From Leptofilum sp041748655 (GTDB lineage Bacteria; Chloroflexota; Anaerolineae; Promineifilales; Promineifilaceae), in the NCBI GenBank assembly GCA_041748655.1, contig JBGTCV010000149.1, forward strand, positions 1 to 64,000: a stretch of DNA of 64,000 nucleotides, in the 5' to 3' direction. Position numbers and translations under genes: made by a program. The notes below the pieces were generated by a model. The model had not been told where the DNA came from and searched no databases. It was given only the letters and a program-made list of their open reading frames with translations. Position 1 is the stretch's first letter; the number at the start of each line of letters is the position of its first letter. This document shows, piece after piece, positions 26,401-33,385 of this stretch.

Positions 26401-28204
26401 CGTCAGCCGAGACACCGACGTAAAGTTGTGGGATATCGTCACCGGGCAGCAGATTGGCTCCCTGAACGCCCACGCCCAGCCCGTCAATGCCGTCGCCTTT
26501 AGCCCGGACAGCAGCCAGTTGGCCACCGCAGGGGATGATGGCTTTATCATTTTGTGGAACCTGGAGCGACTGGAGCTGATCACCGTGCTCAACGGGCAGG
26601 ATGGCGCGGTCAACGACATTGTTTTCCACCCGAATGGCGAGCGTTTGCTGGCAGGTTACAGCAGCGGCGCGATGCGGCTGTGGGATGTGGTCAACCGCCG
26701 GTCGCAGCTGCGGCTGCTGGGGCACACCAATGCCATTCGGGCCGTGGCTATCAACAGCAGCGGCAGTCGGTTTGCCTCCGCCGGAGTAGACGGCCGTATC
26801 ATCATCTGGAACGGGGATACCGGCGCTTCTCTCTTTTCCATTGAGCCCTTCCTAGGCAGCGACAATCAGCCCATCGTCATCAACGCCCTCACCTACAGCC
26901 CAGACGACAGCCGCCTGCTGGCCGCCAACGGCAACGGCACCGCCACCGTCTGGAACGCGCTCAACGCCTCCTTCGTGTTCCGGCTTACGGGGCACGCCGT
27001 GCAGCTAGAAGATGTGGCCTACAGCCCAGATGGCAGCCTGCTGGCCACCGCCAGCAGCGACGGCACGGCCAAAGTGTGGAACGCGGCCACGGGGCAGGCG
27101 CTGTACACCCTTTCCGGGCATACGAGTGGGGTAACGGCCGTTGCCTTCCATCCCAACGAAAACCAGATAGTCACCGCCAGCCAGGACAGCACCGCCCGGC
27201 TGTGGGGTACAGAGGCGGCGCTTTCGCCCCAAATTTTGTCTGGACATACGGCCGCTATTTTGGCCATCGCTTTTAGTGCAGACGGCCGTTTCCTGGCCAC
27301 CACCGGCATAGATGAAACCGCCCGCGTCTGGCGCACAGAAGACGGCGCACAGGTCAACCAGTTCACCGATCACAACAACATCGTGAATGACATCGCCTTC
27401 CACCCGGACGGTGGGCTGCTGGTCACGGTTAGCGACGACCGCAACGCCCGCCTGTGGGACCTGACCACTAACGAAATTCAGCTGCCGGTAATGGACCATC
27501 CTGCCCCGGTCAATGGGGTGGCCTTCAACCCAGAGGGCACCGTGCTGGCCACGGTGGCCGATGATGGCATATTGCGCTTTTGGAACCCGGTGAACAAGCG
27601 ACTGCTGACCCGCCTGCCCTACACGGCGGCGCTAAACAAAGTGAGCTTTAGTCCGGATGGCAGCCTGGTAGCAGCGGCGGCGGTGGACGGTACGGCCGTT
27701 ATCTGGAGCGTTGTCACCAGCGAGATTATGCATATCTTGGTTGGTCACGAGGGCGCCGTAAACGATGTGGCCTTCAGCGGCGACGGCAGCCTGCTCACCA
27801 CCGCCAGCAGCGACGGTACCGCTCGCCTGTGGAATACCGCCACAGGCGAAGCGCTGCGCGTCTTTTCCGGGCACAGTGGCCCCGTGCTCAGCGCCACCCT
27901 GAACGCCGACGGCAGCCGATTGGCCACCGGCAGCGTAGACCGCACCACCAAGCTGTGGGATACAACCACCGGGCAAACGCGCCGCACCTTTTTGGGGCAT
28001 ACCTCGGCGGTAAATAGGGTTGTTTTTGATCCCAGCGGTACCCGGTTGGCCACCGCCAGCGCCGACCGCACGGCCCGAATCAACCAATTGGAAACGGTGC
28101 CAAATTTATTCGATCGGGCGATCCTGCTGGTGCGGCGTTCGCTGACGGTGGATGAATGCACCCAATATTTGCGCGGTCGCCCCTGCCTCACCTTCCCCCC
28201 CTGA
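23414..28204 (+). CDS. Ser/Thr protein kinase-nSTAND ATPase-WD40 receptor
   Basis: This 1596-aa protein begins with a PknB-type kinase (about residues 20-290: glycine loop LGMGGMARVYKA, catalytic HRDVKPSNIMF, DFG, APE in YMAPEQ). Next is an nSTAND NTPase (about 330-770) starting PYRGLFAFGEADAANFFGRE with Walker A GASGSGKSS. A single membrane helix follows (about 790-815, LTAALVVMIVLALIFAF), then an Ala/Glu-rich coiled stalk and 14 WD40 repeats (about 970-1560), enough for two seven-bladed propellers that should lie outside the cell. It could be a surface sensor that assembles by its STAND module and signals through phosphorylation (inference). The TTG at 23414 and the GTG at 23438 are both possible starts. 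Confidence 0.9.
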   Translation: MYRKLNNLVNQSDLTGRIFGKYKLYHRLGMGGMARVYKAYQGNLDRYVALKVLHSHLAEEDEFIGRFEREAAAVARMRHPNIVQVFDYDTEGDSHYMVMEYIEGPTLKAELDYRVLASKPFSPAQIFNIIAALASALDYAHIRGIIHRDVKPSNIMFTQDGEVVLTDFGIVRMLGVPRYTLTGFIAGTPAYMAPEQAQSLTTDHRSDLYSLGIILYELVTGHTPFTGNTPLEIIKKHIDEPLPPIEMNQDIPSGVEQVIGKALAKEPDYRYQTAANLVQALHHALGNTAVSPQAHLPIQALATAVSTPATPTTPILAPTFKMPDECPYRGLFAFGEADAANFFGREAFTEKLLDTIQTQRLIAIVGASGSGKSSVVFAGLVTKLRQNPDWHILTFRPGPQPFHALAATLVTAQNPAGREEEQRQATTRLAEALQQKQIQLISLLQEILGNHKPAKRLLIVSDQFEEIYTLCADPELRRAFLDLLLEALDVARFRQLNLFTFALTLRTDFLSQALTHRPFADALQNADIKLGPMTRRELSQAIANPARRFGLLFETGLVARILDDVGDEPGNLPLLQFALTELWEKAREGYLTHEGYDEIGGVEGALARYADREFGQLSPAEQQQARQVFIQMVRPGAGTEDTRRLAGRSELGEQNWALVQKLADARLVVTSLAPSGQETVEVVHEALIRGWAQLRAWMEEDRTFRAWQERLRAALRQWQMSQQDNDALLRGAILAEAENWLAERTAFLNREERFFIDESLKLRAAKQQTVEQERLERQQAAAQARFARRLGWLTAALVVMIVLALIFAFTAVNSNQIAQGNAATAQANEATAVALRRASEFSQATSVAAEATARADASLRATAEFAADRERDLAEESAQDAIVARETAVFSANELATAVVIAEQNALEAENQARLVAARELAGIATDQLNSDPQLGLLLSLEAVNLTQATGLNAPASAEEALFRAMQASQLQRIFSGHSEGINAVTFSPDGRFLATVSRDTDVKLWDIVTGQQIGSLNAHAQPVNAVAFSPDSSQLATAGDDGFIILWNLERLELITVLNGQDGAVNDIVFHPNGERLLAGYSSGAMRLWDVVNRRSQLRLLGHTNAIRAVAINSSGSRFASAGVDGRIIIWNGDTGASLFSIEPFLGSDNQPIVINALTYSPDDSRLLAANGNGTATVWNALNASFVFRLTGHAVQLEDVAYSPDGSLLATASSDGTAKVWNAATGQALYTLSGHTSGVTAVAFHPNENQIVTASQDSTARLWGTEAALSPQILSGHTAAILAIAFSADGRFLATTGIDETARVWRTEDGAQVNQFTDHNNIVNDIAFHPDGGLLVTVSDDRNARLWDLTTNEIQLPVMDHPAPVNGVAFNPEGTVLATVADDGILRFWNPVNKRLLTRLPYTAALNKVSFSPDGSLVAAAAVDGTAVIWSVVTSEIMHILVGHEGAVNDVAFSGDGSLLTTASSDGTARLWNTATGEALRVFSGHSGPVLSATLNADGSRLATGSVDRTTKLWDTTTGQTRRTFLGHTSAVNRVVFDPSGTRLATASADRTARINQLETVPNLFDRAILLVRRSLTVDECTQYLRGRPCLTFPP

Positions 28205-28399
28205 TCTTGTTGCGAAGACGGCCGTTCTCTGCCACAATCCCCCGCTCAACAACAACTCAGCTTCCCGCAGCTTTCGCAGATTTTTACACTGGCAACTTTG
28301 CGTCTTTGCGCGAGCTTTTTTCGGTAGACTCATAGATGGCCGTGGATTTCACAGGGTTTTCTCTGCGTTTATCTATGCCCTGTTTTTGAAGGAGACTTC

Positions 28400-28426
28400 A
28401 TGAGTGGTATACACCACCATGCATGA
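28400..28426 (+). CDS. Candidate leader peptide MSGIHHHA
   Basis: An ATG at 28400 has a strong AAGGAG (28389-28394, spacing 5). It encodes eight residues, M-S-G-I-H-H-H-A, before TGA. Three consecutive His codons resemble amino-acid attenuation leaders. It ends five bases before a three-way-junction RNA that precedes the aminotransferase gene. Translation is predicted, not shown. Confidence 0.5.
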   Translation: MSGIHHHA

Positions 28427-28430
28427 AAAC

Positions 28431-28490
28431 GGAGCGCTGCCTTCCAGGCGGCCAAGCCAGCAAGGTGCTGGCGCTCCATTTTTTAAGGAG
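28431..28490 (+). promoter_or_regulatory. Structured leader RNA with terminator-like T-run and SD-pairing alternative
   Basis: The outer stem GGAGCG (28431-28436)/CGCTCC (28472-28477) encloses two hairpins: CTGCC/GGCGG with loop TTCCA, and a seven-pair GCCAGCA/TGCTGGC with loop AGG. A six-T run follows (28479-28484), then the Shine-Dalgarno AAGGAG (28485-28490). CTCC (28474-28477) can instead pair with GGAG of that site, so two exclusive states are possible. GGAGCGCTGC...CAGGC...GGCGCTC recalls the SAH riboswitch core, but the pseudoknot partner is not seen. The preceding 28205-28399 contains only TTTGCG-type words. Confidence 0.5.
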
Positions 28491-28496
28491 TTTGGC

Positions 28497-29645
28497 ATGA
28501 ACTATATGGCAGAGCGGGTGGCGCATTGGGGCACCTCGATTTTTGCAGAAATGACGGCACTGGCCGTGGCGCACAATGCAGTGAACCTGGGGCAGGGCTT
28601 CCCGGATTTTGCCGCGCCGTCTTTTGTAAAAGAGGCGGCCATTGAGGCAATTCGCGCCGATCTGAATCAGTATGCTCCGGCAAACGGCCGTGCCAGCCTG
28701 CGCCAGGCCGTTGCCCAAAAAGTGTCTCGCCAATACGGCCTTATAGTAGACCCAGATACCGAAATAAACATCCTGCACGGCGCTACCGAAGCGATTTTTG
28801 CCACCATTATGGGCCTGGTCAATCCAGGAGAGGAGGTGATTGTTTTTGAGCCGTTTTACGACTCGTACGTGCCAGCTATTCAGATGGCGGGGGGTATTCC
28901 CCGCTTCTACACCTTGCGCCCACCGCTCTGGGAGATTGACGCCGAAACGTTAACCGCCCTTTTTTCTGACAAAACCAGGCTCATCATCGTCAATTCACCG
29001 CACAACCCCACCGGCAAGGTGCTGAATGAAGTGGAGCTGGGCCTGATTGCCACGCTGTGCCAGCAGCATGACGTGATTGCCCTGACGGACGAAGTGTACG
29101 AACATCTGGTGTATGACGGGCTAAGCCATCACCCGCTGGCCAGCTTCCCCGGCATGGCCCAGCGCACAGTAATGATTTCCAGCCTGGGCAAAACGTTTAG
29201 CGTGACGGGGTGGAAGGTGGCCAATGCCGATCTGTCCAGAGCAATCTTTCGGGCGCACCAGTTTGTGACGTTTTGCGGGGCGGCCCCTTTGCAAGAGGCA
29301 GCGGTTACGGCCGTTGCCAGCGAACCTGAATTTTACGAGGAGCTAACGCAATTCTACACCCGAAAGCGGAATTTTTTGGTGGATGCCCTCCGCAGCGCCG
29401 GGCTCCATCCCATCGTCCCCAGCGGCACCTACTTCATCATGGTGGATATTTCCAGCCTGGGTTTTGCCGATGATGTCGCCTTTTGCCGCCACCTGACCCA
29501 GGAAATTGGCGTCGCCGCTATCCCCCCCAGCGCCTTCTACCACAACCCCGCCGACGGTGCCGGGCTGGCCCGGTTTGCCTTCTGCAAGGAAGATAAAACC
29601 CTGGACGAAGCAGCCCGACGGCTGCAACAGCTTTCCGGGGGCTAA
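28497..29645 (+). CDS. Fold-type I aminotransferase (methionine/glutamine/kynurenine transaminase-like)
   Basis: This PLP enzyme of 382 aa has VNLGQGFPDF at the start, the substrate/PLP segment HGATEAI, NSPHNPTGKVL, the Asp/Tyr of LTDEVYEHLVYD, and Schiff-base Lys in SSLGKTFSVTGWKV. The sequence is closest in feel to YbdL/KAT-type enzymes that transaminate methionine, glutamine or kynurenine. The usual Gly after GWKV (as in GWKVG) is Ala-Asn here, a small oddity. The start at 28497 has AAGGAG 6 nt upstream, immediately after the structured leader, so expression is probably controlled by that RNA. Confidence 0.9.
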   Translation: MNYMAERVAHWGTSIFAEMTALAVAHNAVNLGQGFPDFAAPSFVKEAAIEAIRADLNQYAPANGRASLRQAVAQKVSRQYGLIVDPDTEINILHGATEAIFATIMGLVNPGEEVIVFEPFYDSYVPAIQMAGGIPRFYTLRPPLWEIDAETLTALFSDKTRLIIVNSPHNPTGKVLNEVELGLIATLCQQHDVIALTDEVYEHLVYDGLSHHPLASFPGMAQRTVMISSLGKTFSVTGWKVANADLSRAIFRAHQFVTFCGAAPLQEAAVTAVASEPEFYEELTQFYTRKRNFLVDALRSAGLHPIVPSGTYFIMVDISSLGFADDVAFCRHLTQEIGVAAIPPSAFYHNPADGAGLARFAFCKEDKTLDEAARRLQQLSGG

Positions 29646-29683
29646 AGCCCCAGGCTATGCTGAAAGCCCCAGGCTATTTAGCT

Positions 29684-30505
29684 CTAATTTTGCCTTACCC
29701 ACACATCCAGCGCCTGGGCCAGCCCCTGCCGAATTGTTGAGGCATCGGCGGCGTCTGGCTCTTGTTCCAGGTAAGCATTGAGAAAATTGGCGGCCTGGTG
29801 CATAGCGCCAGATTGAAAGTAAATAACTCCCAGCTCACGCAGGTGGTCGGGGTTGTCTGGCTGGATGTGGCGCATTCGCTCCACCACGGCGATGGCTTCG
29901 GGCCATTGGTGGCGCTGGGTATAGATAAGGCGCAAATTGTTGAGCATACGGTTGAGAATATCCTGGGGAGAAACGGCCGTTAACCAACTCGGTTGAAACT
30001 CACCCTTATACCCCACCGTCAGCTCCACCAGTCGGGCACAATCGGCAGCGGAAAGCCGCCCGCCGCCGTGAAACGGATCAAAATAGAGGGTATCGTCGCG
30101 CACGTCTACCCCCACAATGAAATGGCCCGGCAGCCCCACGCCAAAGGCGGGCAGCTGCAGCCGCTCGGCCACTGCCAGATAAACCAGCGACAGGGTGATG
30201 GGAATGCCCAGGCGGCGTTCCAGCACATCATTCAGAAAACTGTTGCGGGGGTCGTCGTAAACGGCCGTATTTCCCAAAAACCGCTCCTGCTTAAACAAGA
30301 ACTCACTGAGCAGCTCGGCCTGAACGGCCGTTGAGTCGTTCGGCCGCACCCGGCTGGCGGCACGTTCAGCCAACTCATCCAGCTGGTGCAAATAGTGGTC
30401 GATTTGCAGTTGGGGGTAGGCCAGCTCTTTGGCCATGCTTAAGGCTGCGTGGGGGAGATTGGGAAACGGCCGTTTGACCCATTCAGCAAAGCTCAAATCC
30501 ATCAT
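29684..30505 (-). CDS. SirB1-family transglutaminase-like/TPR protein
   Basis: The 273-aa protein has a transglutaminase-like SirB1 N-terminal domain (YDDPRNSFLNDVLERRLGIPITLSLVYLAVAERL, with a conserved LPGHFIVGV) and a C-terminal TPR-like pair (AIAVVERMRHIQPDNPDHLRELGVIYFQSG). The catalytic Cys of true transglutaminases is replaced in this family, so enzymatic activity is doubtful. Its role is unknown; it stands alone, convergent with the aminotransferase gene. Confident family assignment. Confidence 0.85.
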   Translation of the reverse strand: MMDLSFAEWVKRPFPNLPHAALSMAKELAYPQLQIDHYLHQLDELAERAASRVRPNDSTAVQAELLSEFLFKQERFLGNTAVYDDPRNSFLNDVLERRLGIPITLSLVYLAVAERLQLPAFGVGLPGHFIVGVDVRDDTLYFDPFHGGGRLSAADCARLVELTVGYKGEFQPSWLTAVSPQDILNRMLNNLRLIYTQRHQWPEAIAVVERMRHIQPDNPDHLRELGVIYFQSGAMHQAANFLNAYLEQEPDAADASTIRQGLAQALDVWVRQN

Positions 30506-30596
30506 GCCTGAATTTTATCCAATTTGGCCTGGCTTACAATATCCAGCTGGCCATTGGAACCATCTCTTTTTTCTCTGTGGCTTTTGGGGCAGGTTC

Positions 30597-30968
30597 TTAA
30601 ACCAACGTGCCGGGGAAAAGCCGCACCCAAACCCAGGCGATGGTCATGGTGGGGATGGCCTGCGTGAAGGGAATCACCGCTTCTACAACGGAAACGCCGC
30701 GCAGCGCCTTTAGCCCCAGCCTGTCCAGAATAATCCAGGAGAAGGGCGCGGCTAAAAAGTCCAGGGCAAAATCAAGCAAATCGATCATGACTACAACCAG
30801 AAAGGGGGTGAGCTGGAGCGTTTGGGTAAAGGTGGCATTGGCGGGAATGTGGATGTGCTTCACCTGCCGCCAGACAATCAGCAGCAGCAGCAGCGCCATT
30901 ATGAGCGCCAGGCCCATCAGCGAGAGCAATATCAGACCAAAGTTGCGGAAAAATTCAGCTAGATCCAT
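30597..30968 (-). CDS. Small inner-membrane protein (123 aa)
   Basis: An N-terminal helix (GLILLSLMGLALIMALLLLLIVW) is followed by a short polar loop and at least two more membrane segments (LTPFLVVVMIDLLDFALDFLAAPF and a C-terminal stretch). I do not recognise the family. It lies downstream of the DUF456 gene on the same strand, separated by a 17-bp-arm hairpin, so the two may form a unit or be divided by a terminator. Confidence 0.65.
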   Translation of the reverse strand: MDLAEFFRNFGLILLSLMGLALIMALLLLLIVWRQVKHIHIPANATFTQTLQLTPFLVVVMIDLLDFALDFLAAPFSWIILDRLGLKALRGVSVVEAVIPFTQAIPTMTIAWVWVRLFPGTLV

Positions 30969-31018
30969 AAGAATTGTTGTTGGGTAATTGGGTCATTATG
31001 TCAAATAGTAACTACTCA

Positions 31019-31081
31019 GGTGCAAGGCACTGGCCGCAGGCGTTTCAACTGGTTGGAACCGTTTGGCCAGTGCCTTGCACC
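31019..31081. repeat. Perfect 17-bp inverted repeat
   Basis: Arms at 31019-31035 and 31065-31081 are exact reverse complements around GTGCAAGGCACTGG, with a 29-nt loop that itself can partly pair. It lies just past the stop of the DUF456 gene (minus strand). No T-tract follows, so this is not a classical terminator. Confidence 0.7.
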
Positions 31082-31083
31082 AC

Positions 31084-31578
31084 TTAAAAAAACAGCTGCC
31101 ACAAAAAGATAAACAACATAAAAATGCCGCCGATAAACTGGATGAGGCTGGCAATGCCAAAACCAGCCAACCCGCCCAGCCCGGCTTTTTTAGCAATTTC
31201 CCAATCGCCGTGCCGCCAATATTCCCCTAACAGGACGCCACCAATGTAGCCCACAATCGTACCCACGATGGGGAAAACAAAGGAACCAATCACCGCACCC
31301 AGTAAGCCGGTGAGCATGGAGCGCACCGATGCGCCCCCTTTTTTAGCACCAAACAGAGTCAACCAGATGTCTGAAGTGCCGGTGACAAGGGCAATGAGGC
31401 TGATGACGATAAAGGATGGGGTGGATACGGCCGTAAATCCCTCGCCCCAGGCATAAATCAAGATGGTGAGCCACATCAGCAGTACACCAGGCACCAGGGG
31501 GATAAACGTGCCCACCAGGCCCAACAGCAAAATCACGATGACAAAGCCAATAGAAAGAGCTTCAAACAGTTGAGTCAC
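31084..31578 (-). CDS. DUF456 family membrane protein
   Basis: The 164-aa DUF456 protein has the typical LLLGLVGTFIPLVPGVLLMW, a Gly-rich LTGLLGAVIGSFVFPIVGTIVG pair, and a C-terminal membrane helix, giving roughly four to five membrane segments. Function unknown in all members I know. The start chosen is GTG 31578, because GGAG precedes it; an upstream ATG at 31644 would add 22 residues with a hydrophobic run and no ribosome binding site. Confidence 0.82.
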   Translation of the reverse strand: MTQLFEALSIGFVIVILLLGLVGTFIPLVPGVLLMWLTILIYAWGEGFTAVSTPSFIVISLIALVTGTSDIWLTLFGAKKGGASVRSMLTGLLGAVIGSFVFPIVGTIVGYIGGVLLGEYWRHGDWEIAKKAGLGGLAGFGIASLIQFIGGIFMLFIFLWQLFF

Positions 31579-31647
31579 AACATCTCCAGCGGTACAAAAA
31601 AATAAGATCGTTAGCTGTACGTAGAGAACTGCCAATCGTCGCAAAGG

Positions 31648-32877
31648 CTAGAGAGCGCGATAGGCCAAAATGAAGCGCTCAAAAACGCCAGAGAGATACG
31701 GCCGCAGCTGCATAAAGCTGTGGAGAGGTGTATCGACAAACTCGCTGGGACCCATCCGGTTCACTTTTTGCCAGGTATATTTGTTGGGCATCTCTTCAAA
31801 CCAGGTAGCAAAATGGGGGAACCAGTTGGTCAGCACATACAGGCAGCGTGCTGCCGGAATCGCCTGCCGCAGCGCCCGCGTGTTAACGCGGCTGCCGAGC
31901 CGTTGAGACAGCGCCAGCATATAGCTGTCGATCATCGTTTCTTCATTGACAGGCCACAGCGGCCGGGTTGTGAGCGCAGACGCTTTTTCTTGATCTTCCA
32001 GCAGGCCAAACTGCTCAATGAAGCTAATGAGATCACAGATGCCGGGGCCAACGGTGGCCGTTTGCCAACCGGACAGCCGCTGGTCTTCAAACACAGAGAC
32101 GCGCCAATGGCCGTTGTTGGGGTCGCCATGCAGCAGCGTTGGCGGCAGTTGGCGCAAGGGTTCCAGCAAGGGAACAGGGTCATCTAGCAGATCGGAAACG
32201 GCCGTCAAATGCGTCTCCCCCAAAACGCCGGGCCAACCACCCAAATCGCGCATGACCACCAGCCCGTTAGCCGCCTGCAAAAAGAGTGGTGCCAGCTGCC
32301 CCGCCTGCGACAAAGCATGTTCCGACAATATCGCCGCTGGCCCTTCCTCAAAATAGGCCGACTGCTCGGCAACCAGCGATTCCCATTGGTACGGGGTGCG
32401 GTCCAGCAGTGAAGAAAACCCGGCGTTGGTTAGATCAACCGTCTGGTCAATAAAAGTGGCATGCAGATGGGCCAACTTGCCCACAATGGCATTAATGTCT
32501 GAAACCGACCACCTGTTAGGCGTAATATCGTTGGGCACATCATCTAGCACCGCCCAGCCACTTTCGTTGGGTTTGGCCTGGTGTAGAAAGAGGCAGTCTG
32601 AGGTGAGATAGGGCAGCCGGGGAGCAAATTCGCGGTAAAAGGCTGCTTCAACCGGATCGATATATCGCCCAATGAAGCTAACGGGATCAGAATGGCCTGC
32701 CAGCGCCAGAATGTAACGGGTCATGCGACGGCCGCTTTTTGTGCGTGGGGTGATGGGTTTGGCGGAAACGGCCGTAACGACCAGATCCTCCACCTCCATA
32801 TACTCGCGCAGCAGCGCCGTCCAGGCATTGGGATCACGTCTTTGCAGTTGGGTGGCAAGCAACTTTGATTGTCTCAT
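31648..32877 (-). CDS. APH-like phosphotransferase with altered metal site
   Basis: This 409-aa protein has an aminoglycoside phosphotransferase/choline kinase-type fold. The catalytic loop is LLHGDPNNGHW (H250, D252, N255). Where active kinases have LIDW (the second metal-binding Asp), this protein has LSGWQTATVGPG with Gly270, so it may be catalytically impaired or bind metal differently. The N-terminal lobe (about residues 20-110) is divergent. Substrate unknown. It is separated by 3 bp from the longest possible form of the downstream DUF456 frame on the same strand. Confidence 0.7.
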   Translation of the reverse strand: MRQSKLLATQLQRRDPNAWTALLREYMEVEDLVVTAVSAKPITPRTKSGRRMTRYILALAGHSDPVSFIGRYIDPVEAAFYREFAPRLPYLTSDCLFLHQAKPNESGWAVLDDVPNDITPNRWSVSDINAIVGKLAHLHATFIDQTVDLTNAGFSSLLDRTPYQWESLVAEQSAYFEEGPAAILSEHALSQAGQLAPLFLQAANGLVVMRDLGGWPGVLGETHLTAVSDLLDDPVPLLEPLRQLPPTLLHGDPNNGHWRVSVFEDQRLSGWQTATVGPGICDLISFIEQFGLLEDQEKASALTTRPLWPVNEETMIDSYMLALSQRLGSRVNTRALRQAIPAARCLYVLTNWFPHFATWFEEMPNKYTWQKVNRMGPSEFVDTPLHSFMQLRPYLSGVFERFILAYRAL

Positions 32878-32922
32878 CGTGACACATTGTAAAAGCTAAG
32901 CGAAGGACTGACAAGCCGTAAT

Positions 32923-32966
32923 GCGTGAAACGTGAAACGTGACCAGAAAGGCATCACGTTTCACGC
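32923..32966. repeat. Perfect 13-bp inverted repeat made of CGTGAAA words
   Basis: GCGTGAAACGTGA (32923-32935) is mirrored exactly at 32954-32966 with an 18-nt loop. The word CGTGAAA is iterated in the left arm. The surrounding spacer 32878-33115 otherwise holds only the upstream region of the 34-aa gene. Confidence 0.65.
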
Positions 32967-33115
32967 CAAACCCCACGAAATCCCAAAGACCCTTATTTTT
33001 ATCGTTGATTTGTTTGTCTGATGTCAGATTTATGAAAGTTTGGCAGCCGTTTAACGTGGTAAGCTAAAGATGTAACCCGTTTGTACTGTGAAGGTAAGAC
33101 ACAAGGAGGTGCAGC

Positions 33116-33220
33116 ATGATTGCTATTGAACTCTCAACCATTATCATTATTGCGCTAATTGCGCTCATCATTGGGATTGTCGTCGGTGTGTCGATGAGCC
33201 GCCCGGTGTCGAGATTTTAA
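33116..33220 (+). CDS. 34-aa single-pass membrane microprotein
   Basis: An ATG at 33116 with an excellent AAGGAGGT (33103-33110, spacing 5) opens a 34-codon frame. After MIAIELST comes a continuous membrane helix (IIIIALIALIIGIVVGV), then a short basic tail MSRPVSRF. A probable intrinsic terminator follows at 33309-33357. The size, helix and basic tail match bacterial membrane microproteins that modulate larger membrane complexes; the target is unknown. There is no coding neighbour within 165 bp, so it seems monocistronic. Confidence 0.65.
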   Translation: MIAIELSTIIIIALIALIIGIVVGVSMSRPVSRF

Positions 33221-33308
33221 ACAGGTAGGTGGGAAACGGCCGTAACCGGCCGAAGCTGGCGGCAGTATATAACTACTTGCCATGCTAAACCGAATCTTGT
33301 AACCTTAG

Positions 33309-33357
33309 CCGCAGCTGTTCAAGCTTTCAAGTTTGCACAGCTGCGGATTTCTTTTTG
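33309..33357 (+). terminator. Intrinsic terminator after the microprotein gene
   Basis: CCGCAGCTGT (33309-33318) pairs exactly with ACAGCTGCGG (33337-33346), followed by ATTTCTTTTTG. Confidence 0.75.
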
Positions 33358-33385
33358 TTGATCTGTGCCACAATTCAAGGGGTTT

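Noticed and set aside
28431..28490. Firm SAH riboswitch call for the aminotransferase leader
   Set aside because: The core words match in part, but the pseudoknot pairing (CGAG/CTCG) is absent and the spacing differs, so only a resemblance is claimed.
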